Program-made: the position numbers and the translations under genes
Notes under the pieces: generated by a model
The model's database searches: none
What the model was told of the DNA's origin: nothing
The model's input: the letters and a program-made list of their open reading frames with translations, nothing else
Part shown: in pieces, positions 1-6,679 of the stretch
How the letters are laid out: every line of letters begins with the position of its first letter
How positions within the stretch are numbered: position 1 is the first letter of the stretch
Assembly (NCBI GenBank): GCA_964596865.1
Contig: CAZQVW010000010.1
Span: 1-20,759, forward strand
Source of the DNA: UBA6382 sp964596865
GTDB taxonomy: Bacteria > Bacteroidota > Bacteroidia > Bacteroidales > Bacteroidaceae
Direction: 5' to 3'
DNA: 20,759 bases

Positions 1-72
1 ACCCATAACCAAGCAGAACCGCCCCAAAGCCAGACTGAAGCGCCCTCATTGCCAAGCAAACATAATAGATAA
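1..72 (+). CDS. C-terminal tail of a truncated plus-strand gene
   Basis: Frame 1 is open from the window edge through 23 codons to a TAA at 70-72. The encoded tail is hydrophilic and rich in Pro, Ser, Gln and Glu, ending PSLPSKHNR. The other two plus frames either stop at once or read through the terminator that begins 7 bp after this stop. The spacing from stop to terminator is the main argument that this is a real gene end. No domain is visible, so the product cannot be named. A low-complexity C-terminus of this kind is common on envelope or ribosome-associated proteins, but that is not diagnostic. Confidence 0.45.
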   Translation, partial: THNQAEPPQSQTEAPSLPSKHNR

Positions 73-79
73 ATTCCCC

Positions 80-105
80 TCCCTCCCATTTCGGAGGGAT
101 TTTTT
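80..105 (+). terminator. Intrinsic terminator of the gene ending at 72
   Basis: A perfect 7-bp stem, TCCCTCC (80-86) and GGAGGGA (93-99), closes a 6-nt loop and is followed directly by six T residues (100-105). The polarity fits a plus-strand transcript ending after the stop codon at 72. Confidence 0.8.
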
Positions 106-132
106 GTGTCCTTACGCCATCTAAACGCGTGG

Positions 133-274
133 AAAATCAAAAAAATCGCGCGATAGTTTGCGTTAACAGTACTGTTTAGATAATGTTACAGTGCTGTAAC
201 AATAACTAAACAGTACTGTTAACTTATTGTTACAGCACTGTGAACGCAAACTTTCTCGGGATTTTTTGATTTTT
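133..274. repeat. 142-bp imperfect palindrome containing a four-site operator-like array
   Basis: The two halves mirror each other around 203/204. Outer arms are A4TCA7TC (133-147) and the near-complement GATTTTTTGATTTTT (260-274). Inner arms are GTTTGCGTT (156-164) and AACGCAAAC (243-251), a perfect match. Between them lie four palindromes with an ACAG-N2-CTGT core, centred at 170.5, 192.5, 214.5 and 236.5, so exactly 22 bp apart. Sites 1 and 3 share the 18-mer GTTAACAGTACTGTTTAG in opposite orientation. Sites 2 and 4 share ATTGTTACAGCACTGT in opposite orientation. The element sits between two converging gene ends, so it is not in an obvious promoter. Function is unknown; a cooperative DNA-binding protein array or a cruciform-forming element are the simplest readings. 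Confidence 0.85.
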
Positions 275-322
275 ACACGAATTTCCGCAAATTATCCACG
301 AATATTCAAGAATTATTGGCGC

Positions 323-374
323 CGTATTTTATCCGCATTCGGGCAATAACCAACAATTAATTGTCGAAAATACG
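323..374. repeat. Inverted repeat CGTATTTT/AAAATACG with an internal palindrome
   Basis: CGTATTTT (323-330) is exactly complementary to AAAATACG (367-374). The enclosed segment ends in a perfect 12-bp palindrome, ACAATTAATTGT (353-364). It lies downstream of the acyltransferase gene and could form a branched hairpin in its transcript. There is no T-tract, so it is not a standard terminator. Confidence 0.5.
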
Positions 375-401
375 TGTTGGGACGCGACATGACGGATTCA
401 G

Positions 402-486
402 TAGGGTCAGGTTTTGCGGGAGGCGCTGAAAAAGTCCAATGTTTTGTAATTATGCCACACATCTGGCCGTGCAAAACTCGCCCCTA
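402..486. repeat. 85-bp terminal-inverted-repeat element, copy 1
   Basis: The ends are inverted: TAGGGTCAGGTTTTGC on the left, and on the right GCAAAACTCGCCCCTA, whose complement reads TAGGGGCGAGTTTTGC. Length and internal landmarks (AAAGT at offset 29, GTTTTGT near offset 39, GTGCAAAAC near offset 68) match the two copies at 20450-20619 without net gaps. By eye, identity to copy 3 is roughly 70% over the right 55 bp. The right end overlaps the stop codon of the acyltransferase gene. It resembles a non-autonomous REP- or MITE-like element; no transposase is nearby. Confidence 0.75.
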
Positions 487-1746
487 TCGGTTAAATAAAA
501 ACATTGCGTGTGCGCAAAGCATTTTCAGACGCCCCTTGACGCAATCGATGGCGGACATAATTCCCCAACTAACAAGCCAACAGACTACACACAGCACTAC
601 CGCCAATAAGAACAGGCTGATATAACCGCAAACAGCAGAGCAAATATCGCTCATCATTGGCATACTTTCACTTATGGGGCAAAGGCCTTTGCCAAAAGAG
701 AAAGCCTGACGACCGAGGGCGTTACGAAAAAGCACTATCGCGGGTGCACTCTGCAAAAGATAGATGCCCAAAACATAGCGGGCTACAAAATTGACACGGG
801 GGTGATAGAAATTTGCGCGAACGGGGCAAGCACTTTCGCGCAAATCGGGCGAAAAGGCCTGTGGGTGAGGAGGAAGAATAGACGAGTGAGGAGAAAGAAT
901 TTGTGAATGAGGCGAAGCGGTGGGTTGGTGCTGAAAATTAGTGGACTGGTCGTTAGATTTAATTCTTACGAAAAGAGAAAAGATAGCCATCGACTCAAGG
1001 ATGACGAGAGGGTCATTATAATTCCACACCGCTGGGGTATGGGATTTTGGCCAACAGGAGGGATTGAGCAAGAAAAGGGCAGTCATCGTCAAGACACAAG
1101 CAACAATGACAATCACGGCGTGGGAACGGAGAAAGCAAACAAACGGCGATTTCGGAAAAAGGCGCATATACCGCGCAAGGGCATAGAGCAATATAAAATG
1201 GATGACATTATATCCCGAACTATTGACATACCCCCACGCGAAGCCGAACACAATATTAAATACGAGCAGACATATCACGATGCGCTCCATTCCGCGGCAA
1301 TCTACATGATGAAAAGCCACTTCCAAAAGGGGCGCCCACAACAACAGCATGAGATAATGAGCCATAAACCACCAGTTGGTGAACTTCATGCTATCTAAAA
1401 GGGCAGTAAGGCTCCAACGGGTGCGGGCGAGATGGAGGCCGGTGAGCTCCTGCAAGGCCAAAGCGATGGCGTAGGCCACAGCGCCAAACACAGCGCACAC
1501 CACAATCAATCGAAGCATGGGGCGCCAGACACGCTTGACGCCAAACCACCCCGTTATCATCACAAAAAGACTCACGCCAGTAACCACCACGCTATTCAAT
1601 AGCGACCCAATAATCCCTTTGGGCGAGGGCGAGAAATCAGAGAGGTAGCCGCACGCGTCGGCACCGAAAAGCAAAAGGTGGTGGACCACCACAAAAAAGA
1701 TGGCCACCACCCTTAGGAGTTCAAATCGGCTGTCGCGAGAGGACAT
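484..1746 (-). CDS. Membrane acyltransferase (acyltransferase family 3) with an in-frame insertion
   Basis: This 420-aa polytopic protein starts with RFELLRVVAIFFVVVHH, the first helix and conserved His pair of acyltransferase family 3 (OafA/WecH-like) proteins. These move acetyl or other acyl groups from a cytoplasmic donor onto cell-surface glycans. About ten hydrophobic segments follow. The conserved-looking pair PLVILESMAIFSLFVRI (246-262) and NFVARYVLGIYLLQS (319-333), normally almost adjacent, is here split by about 55 hydrophilic residues with a heptad repeat (SPHSSIL-like). Without the insertion the length, about 370 aa, is ordinary. The gene starts 10 bp after the PBP stop, so the two are probably co-transcribed, hinting at modification of a wall or envelope polymer. 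Its TAG stop lies in an 85-bp repeat. The acceptor is unknown. Confidence 0.85.
   Translation of the reverse strand: MSSRDSRFELLRVVAIFFVVVHHLLLFGADACGYLSDFSPSPKGIIGSLLNSVVVTGVSLFVMITGWFGVKRVWRPMLRLIVVCAVFGAVAYAIALALQELTGLHLARTRWSLTALLDSMKFTNWWFMAHYLMLLLWAPLLEVAFHHVDCRGMERIVICLLVFNIVFGFAWGYVNSSGYNVIHFILLYALARYMRLFPKSPFVCFLRSHAVIVIVACVLTMTALFLLNPSCWPKSHTPAVWNYNDPLVILESMAIFSLFVRIKSNDQSTNFQHQPTASPHSQILSPHSSILPPHPQAFSPDLRESACPVRANFYHPRVNFVARYVLGIYLLQSAPAIVLFRNALGRQAFSFGKGLCPISESMPMMSDICSAVCGYISLFLLAVVLCVVCWLVSWGIMSAIDCVKGRLKMLCAHAMFLFNR
811..845. repeat. Perfect 11-bp inverted repeat inside the acyltransferase insertion
   Basis: ATTTGCGCGAA (811-821) and TTCGCGCAAAT (835-845) flank a 13-nt loop. 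The element lies wholly within the codons that appear to be additional to the family core. This makes it look like a palindromic element that landed in a coding sequence and stayed in frame. Confidence 0.7.
864..920. repeat. 21-bp tandem repeat, about 2.5 copies, in the acyltransferase gene
   Basis: TGAGGAGGAAGAAT (866-879), TGAGGAGAAAGAAT (887-900) and the weaker TGAGGCGAAGC (908-918) recur at exactly 21-bp spacing. On the minus strand this encodes the heptads SPHSQIL, SPHSSIL and PPHPQAF. Because 21 is a multiple of three, changes in copy number would keep the frame. Confidence 0.75.
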
Positions 1747-1756
1747 TGCGAAGCAA

Positions 1757-4117
1757 TTATTCGTTTACAGGAGCGGAAGTAGGCGCGGTAGCGGGACTCT
1801 CGGCGCTCTGTTCGGCGGGAGCAGATTCCGTGGAGACAGCGGTACTGTCCTTCGGCTTATTCGATGGGCGATAGCCGTAGGTGCCGCACTGGTAGCAGCG
1901 CTTAGGCACAACGCCCTCGCCCATCTTGGCGAACTTGCGCTTATAGCGCGAGAAGCGTGTGTCGCCCAGCACTTTCTGGATGAACGTGCCCCACACAGGC
2001 AGGGCCACCGTGGAGCCCGAACCGTAAGGATGGATGTCGCGGTATTCACCGCCTACCCATACGCCGCCCACCAGATTGGGGGTGACGCCGATAAAGAGGG
2101 CATCGGCGCTCTCATTGGTGGTGCCGGTTTTGCCGCCGAAATCCGTGGTGGCCATATACGGGCTAACATAATTATATAGCGAGCGCGATGTGCCCTCCAT
2201 GCCCGCCATCAGCATTTGTTGCATCAAAAATGCGGTGCGCGAGGAGAGAACCTTGCGGCGAGCCTCAGTCTCTTCACTATATACCACCTTGCCATTGCGA
2301 TCCACCACCTTGGTAACCACAATAGGCTGTCTCACATAGCCATTGCCAATCATGACGGCGTAGGCATTCACCAATTCGCTGAGGCGGATGGACGATGAAC
2401 CGAGAGTGAGGTTTTGGGCGTCGGTATATAGTTTACCGGTGATGCCCAGTTTGCGCGAGAGGCGGAGCACATTTTTCGGGCCCACTTGTGCGCACAGATT
2501 GATAGCGGCACCGTTTTTGCTCCACTGGAAAGCCGAGCGCAAGAGCATTTGACGGCCCGACCACCGAGTTTTCTTAAGTTTGGCGTCCTCGGGCGGGAGA
2601 TCGGCAATGCGATTACAAGGCGACCACCCCCGCTCTATCGCCTCCGCATAGACGATGCCCTTGAACGTGGAGCCCACCTGATGGAGCCCCACCACATTGT
2701 CGTGGTTCCATGTGCGGAAATTGAGATTGCCCACCCATGCCTTGACATGGTGCGAACTACCCTCTATCACCACAAAACCGGCCTGCAGGAAACTGAGCAT
2801 GGTGCGGATGGAATCGCGCGTGGACATGGTGACCGTCCTCGGGCCCAAATAGGGATCATTTATGGTGAGAGTGTGCGGGCGATTGATTTCGTACCTCAAG
2901 AAATGATTGAGCGAATCCGGCGAGCCGTCCTGAAGTTGGCGATAGCGGGGCAGAGTTTTGATAACATAGTTGGTATAGCGATCAAGAACGCGGTCGGAAG
3001 GTTGGAAAGAGCGCTGGAGATTTTTCAGGTGCTTGATGACGGCGCTCTCGGCATAGCGTTGCATTCTGGAATCGATGGTGGTATAGATCTTGAGGCCATC
3101 GCTATAGAGATCCACGCTGCCAAGGCCCAAATCCTCAAACTTATCCTTCAAAAAGGCGGCAATCTCCTGGCGCAGATAGGGCGCAGAACCGTCAAAGACG
3201 TTCTCAATCTTATAATGAGAGATGTCGATGGGCAGGGCAGAGAGACTGTCGCGTTCGCGCATGGAGAGATGGCCGTGGGAATAGAGATTATTCAACACCA
3301 CATTGCGGCGATGCAGGGAATTGTCGTAATTGGTGTGCGGGTTGTAGGTGGAAGTGGCCTTGAGCAGTCCCACAAGCACGGCGCACTGCTCGGGCCGTAG
3401 CTCCTTGGGGGTGGTGTCGAAATAGGTCTTGGCCGCAGTGCGTATGCCAAAGGCGTTGCTGCCGAAATCCACGGTATTGACATACATTCGCAGGATTTCG
3501 GGTTTGGTATAGCACATCTCTAATTGCGTGGCCACGATTGCCTCCTTCGTCTTCATTATAAGAATACGAATGCCGGGGATTTTGCCAATCAGTCCGGTGG
3601 AATAGCGGGTGCGCACGCGGAACATATTTTTGGCCAACTGCTGGGTGATGGTGGAGGCGCCGCGGGGATTGCCCTTAAGGATGTCCTTAATGGCCGCACC
3701 GATGCCCTTGAAATCCACACCGTGGTGGGAATAAAAGCGCTCGTCCTCGGTATCGATAAGGGTGGTGAAGAAAAAGGGATTGACGTCATCATAGGCCACC
3801 GGCGTGCGGTTTTCCTTAAAGAATTTACCGAGCAATTGGCCATCGGCACTATAGATGACCGAGGCCTCCTCATTCTCGGGATGGAGAATATCGTCCACCG
3901 ATGGCATACGGCCAAACAGCCACAATAAATTCACACTGACGCTGAAAATATAAAAGAACAGCAGAAACACCATACTGGCCATAACCAACACTGTCTGCTT
4001 CCACCACGGTTTGCCCTTATACAAACCCACATACCACCGCCACATCTTCAGCGGCAAACGGCAAAGGCTTTGGCCGGCATACTTCAGCCAGCGCAGAAAA
4101 AGATAGATTTTTTCCAT
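1757..4117 (-). CDS. Class A penicillin-binding protein (PBP1A-type)
   Basis: Bifunctional peptidoglycan synthase polymerising lipid II and cross-linking stem peptides. Numbered from the Met at 4117, it has a cytoplasmic basic/aromatic segment, a single membrane anchor (about 40-67), then a GT51 transglycosylase domain. That domain carries EDERFYSHHG (catalytic Glu124) and GASTITQQLAKN (153-164). The transpeptidase domain shows S483-T-F-K486 (SxxK), S533-K-N535 (SxN) and K663-T-G (KTG), so both activities look intact. The C-terminus has a CYQC pair (741/744) and an acidic Ala/Pro/Ser-rich tail. I chose 4117 because it leaves about 45 nt of leader after the predicted promoter. An upstream in-frame ATG at 4156 adds 13 residues (MASAIMRLEANKL) and would be nearly leaderless. 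First gene of a two-gene unit with the acyltransferase. Confidence 0.95.
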   Translation of the reverse strand: MEKIYLFLRWLKYAGQSLCRLPLKMWRWYVGLYKGKPWWKQTVLVMASMVFLLFFYIFSVSVNLLWLFGRMPSVDDILHPENEEASVIYSADGQLLGKFFKENRTPVAYDDVNPFFFTTLIDTEDERFYSHHGVDFKGIGAAIKDILKGNPRGASTITQQLAKNMFRVRTRYSTGLIGKIPGIRILIMKTKEAIVATQLEMCYTKPEILRMYVNTVDFGSNAFGIRTAAKTYFDTTPKELRPEQCAVLVGLLKATSTYNPHTNYDNSLHRRNVVLNNLYSHGHLSMRERDSLSALPIDISHYKIENVFDGSAPYLRQEIAAFLKDKFEDLGLGSVDLYSDGLKIYTTIDSRMQRYAESAVIKHLKNLQRSFQPSDRVLDRYTNYVIKTLPRYRQLQDGSPDSLNHFLRYEINRPHTLTINDPYLGPRTVTMSTRDSIRTMLSFLQAGFVVIEGSSHHVKAWVGNLNFRTWNHDNVVGLHQVGSTFKGIVYAEAIERGWSPCNRIADLPPEDAKLKKTRWSGRQMLLRSAFQWSKNGAAINLCAQVGPKNVLRLSRKLGITGKLYTDAQNLTLGSSSIRLSELVNAYAVMIGNGYVRQPIVVTKVVDRNGKVVYSEETEARRKVLSSRTAFLMQQMLMAGMEGTSRSLYNYVSPYMATTDFGGKTGTTNESADALFIGVTPNLVGGVWVGGEYRDIHPYGSGSTVALPVWGTFIQKVLGDTRFSRYKRKFAKMGEGVVPKRCYQCGTYGYRPSNKPKDSTAVSTESAPAEQSAESPATAPTSAPVNE

Positions 4118-4169
4118 AAGCTTATTGGCTTCCAGTCGCATAATGGCAGAAGCCATCTGTTTCTAAACG

Positions 4170-4177
4170 CAAAAATA
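4170..4177 (-). promoter_or_regulatory. Putative Bacteroidetes -7 box for the PBP-acyltransferase unit
   Basis: Read on the minus strand this is TATTTTTG, matching the Bacteroidetes sigma-ABfr -7 consensus TAnnTTTG. The upstream -33 element is weak: TGTG at 4203-4200, 22 nt away, against TTTG at 19-21 nt. It lies between the terminator of the Sus operon and the PBP gene, where a promoter is needed. Confidence 0.45.
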
Positions 4178-4249
4178 CCACTTTTGCCGCTCATAATGCC
4201 ACATTACACCCAACTTTTTGAAATTTCCGAGCAACGAGGCGCGCACAAC

Positions 4250-4294
4250 CGACAAAAAACAAAAGCCCCGCAAACGCTGACGCGCATGCGGGGC
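4250..4294 (-). terminator. Strong intrinsic terminator of the FAS1-SusCD operon
   Basis: On the minus strand GCCCCGCA (4294-4287) pairs perfectly with TGCGGGGC (4272-4265). The 14-nt loop can itself pair GCG/CGC. The stem is followed by TTTTGTTTTTTG (4264 downwards). It begins 42 nt after the stop codon of the last operon gene and insulates the PBP gene behind it. Confidence 0.9.
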
Positions 4295-4336
4295 AAGGGT
4301 TGGGGTTATTCTTTTGAATTTAACAACATCAACGGA

Positions 4337-6667
4337 TTACTCTGTGGGAAGAGGGAGATACCAGTTGCTCTGATCCAAGACTTTGGCTTTCAGAACGGCG
4401 TCTACCTGCGAAGCATCATCGGTAACCTTGTTGTTGCGGCGAGCAATCTTCCACGCCAGCCACTCGCTACCGTCCTGTCCGGCCAAGTTCTTATGGCCGG
4501 CGATACGAACGAGGTCAGTGAAGCGATGGCCCTCGAAGCACTCCTCCAAAGCCAGCTCATCTACGATGATATTCTCCACGGCATTCTGAATGAGAGCCTT
4601 ATCGGTTACATAGAGAGTGTCGCCGCTATAGAGAGTGCGCGCATAGGCTTGCTGCTGAGCGTAGGTGAGATTGTTATGGCGTGCATAATCCTGAGCAATA
4701 TGCTCGGCCACTTGGCGTGCATAGGTGAAGATGGTATCACACCTACCGGACACCTGACCGCAACCACGCGCATGGATGCCATATTGCTTTTCGGTACTAT
4801 TTACGAGATCATTGTCGCTCCAAATGGCATTGGAGAAATCGAGGAAAGGATAGTTCTGCATGCGCTTCATCTCATCCAGTGAGACATAATACATACCACC
4901 GCTGGCAGATGTGGGCGCAATCATTACATCATATGCCTGCATATTAGCTTTCACCGAAGCGGGCACTTCGTCCCAAGTAATGGGAGCAAAACCCGACTCA
5001 ACACCATGCCTTGCTTCCCAAGCGGCCTTTTGAGCTGCGTTGAGATAGAAGCCATCGCCAGCATAGATAGTGTCGCCGTCATTCGCTACGAAAATAACCT
5101 GCGTGGAATCAGGAGCATTAGACATTGAATAGCCTCCGTCATTTATGGTAATGCCATTGAATCTCATGTATTGCAGAGTATCGGAGTCCACAATGCTATC
5201 TACTTTTTCAGAATCATAGATTGGTGCGACTATTGTGGAGGAATCAATACGATCCACAACGCGATAAGTGGGAATATTTTCAGTATAGATACCGTCCTTG
5301 ATGATGCCGAAAGCCAGCTCTGGGAATCCAAGACGATTGAGCGCCTCGGCATAACGCAACAGAATCAGCGGCGAGCGATAAAGCGGCAGATAATAATTCT
5401 TATTAAAACGATTGAGCTCACTCACATAGCCGTCTATTGTCCTATTTGTGGTACCAGCAATCACATGCTTTCCGGCAATATAATTGATATCACCATTAGG
5501 AAACATCACTCGGATAGCATTCGCAAAGATGCGGCCATCATTATCGGCAAGATGGCGAGTGATGACATTGTTTTCATTTTGATAGGACACAGCGGTCTGA
5601 GCAACATTGAGCGAGACATACTGGGGGGAAGGTGTCAGCTGCTGCATCTGCTCGTTGGGCTCCACCTGAGTGGAACCGGACGATACAGTGGTCTTATAAC
5701 CAAGGATATTCTGCACCTGATTCAGCACCTTGCCATAATAGTCGGTTGCAGCACTGACCACTACAGGGCGGCATTCTGCGCCCGCACTACTATAGGCATC
5801 TTGCACGCGTCTCGAGTCTACATAATAGCCCAAGCCACGCATTTCGTCCACAGAAGATTTGTAGTTATTGTTCAGCGAAAAGAGGTTGTTGTTGGTTGTT
5901 GCGACCACATCCATCATATAGCGATAGTAGTAGTTAGCAGCATTCTCATAATCATTGCTCATGAGATAGGCATCAGCCATCACCAACTGAACAGGAACAA
6001 AGAGGTTGCGCGAAGCTACGTTGTTGTTGTTAGAATAGCTGAGGTTGCCATAATCAGGGATACCAAACTGATTTTGCAGCTCCAAAGCACGATCCAATCC
6101 GCTCTCCTTAAGCATGGAGATTAGCGTGGAGGCATTCACCTTGGGAGCAGATTCCTGCATACGTTTGGCTTCATCTGTATTGGAGATTGGCTCAGTTACA
6201 AATGGCACATCGCCATACAAGCGCACCAGCTGGATATATGCCCACGCCCTAACGGATTGCACAGCGGCCCATTCGCGCTGCATAATCTTAATATTGTTCT
6301 GGGTGATGGTGGTATCCACATTGGCCAAATAGAAGTTGCACGAATTGATTACGTGATAGAAATCTGCCACGTTGAGCAATCCAGAGGAACCATCGGCGGG
6401 CTTACCGAAATTAGCGATAGCGTTCACCGAATCAGTGGTATAGGTGCCGGTAGAGAAGAGGTCGCCTTTGGCTTCGCCAATAATAACGGTGCGCTCTGCC
6501 ACATTCTGAACGCTGCGGAGTATTCCGAGGACAGAATAGATGGAGTCTTGCGCATACCTGTCCACGCCGGCGTAGCGCTTGAGGTCGGGAGTAAGCGTGT
6601 CGCTGCACGATGAAATCATCATTACAGCAGCGCCCAACAGAAGGACAAATGAAGTTATCTTTTTCAT
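4337..6667 (-). CDS. SusD/RagB-family surface lipoprotein, long form (second pair)
   Basis: Predicted outer-membrane lipoprotein that caps its SusC partner and captures ligand. The signal peptide MKKITSFVLLLGAAVMMISSC places the acylated Cys at 21, followed by SDTLTPD. The helical SusD fold is recognisable: REWAAVQSVRAWAYIQLVRLYGDVPFV (131-157), YRSPLILLRYAEALNRLG (430-447) and the C-terminal signature ELALEECFEGHRFTDLVRIA (704-723). At 776 aa it is well above the usual 500-620 aa. The excess lies mainly between the last two motifs (about 450-695), where many SusDs have a short linker. It includes a Cys-containing GIHARGCGQVSGRCDT segment. It starts 12 nt after the SusC stop and is the last gene before a strong terminator. 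Ligand unknown. Confidence 0.9.
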   Translation of the reverse strand: MKKITSFVLLLGAAVMMISSCSDTLTPDLKRYAGVDRYAQDSIYSVLGILRSVQNVAERTVIIGEAKGDLFSTGTYTTDSVNAIANFGKPADGSSGLLNVADFYHVINSCNFYLANVDTTITQNNIKIMQREWAAVQSVRAWAYIQLVRLYGDVPFVTEPISNTDEAKRMQESAPKVNASTLISMLKESGLDRALELQNQFGIPDYGNLSYSNNNNVASRNLFVPVQLVMADAYLMSNDYENAANYYYRYMMDVVATTNNNLFSLNNNYKSSVDEMRGLGYYVDSRRVQDAYSSAGAECRPVVVSAATDYYGKVLNQVQNILGYKTTVSSGSTQVEPNEQMQQLTPSPQYVSLNVAQTAVSYQNENNVITRHLADNDGRIFANAIRVMFPNGDINYIAGKHVIAGTTNRTIDGYVSELNRFNKNYYLPLYRSPLILLRYAEALNRLGFPELAFGIIKDGIYTENIPTYRVVDRIDSSTIVAPIYDSEKVDSIVDSDTLQYMRFNGITINDGGYSMSNAPDSTQVIFVANDGDTIYAGDGFYLNAAQKAAWEARHGVESGFAPITWDEVPASVKANMQAYDVMIAPTSASGGMYYVSLDEMKRMQNYPFLDFSNAIWSDNDLVNSTEKQYGIHARGCGQVSGRCDTIFTYARQVAEHIAQDYARHNNLTYAQQQAYARTLYSGDTLYVTDKALIQNAVENIIVDELALEECFEGHRFTDLVRIAGHKNLAGQDGSEWLAWKIARRNNKVTDDASQVDAVLKAKVLDQSNWYLPLPTE

Positions 6668-6679
6668 TTCTAAGAGAGT

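Noticed and set aside
160..247. The array as LexA-type SOS boxes
   Set aside because: LexA boxes are CTGT-N8-ACAG. Here the half-sites are the other way round (ACAG-N2-CTGT), and the distance from CTGT to the next ACAG is N12.
160..247. The array as a CRISPR array
   Set aside because: The repeats are palindromic with only a few bases between them and no unique spacers, and no cas genes are present.
292..300. TTATCCACG, one mismatch from the DnaA box TTATCCACA, next to AT-rich palindromes: possible replication origin
   Set aside because: Only one near-match is present, with no cluster of boxes and no dnaA/dnaN neighbours; the flanking genes are convergent. A single 9-mer is easily chance.
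907..1398. 163-aa plus-strand frame inside the acyltransferase gene
   Set aside because: It is antisense to a clear membrane protein, and its composition is that of a shadow frame. The other plus-strand frames opposite the PBP, SusC, SusD and FAS1 genes were left out for the same reason.
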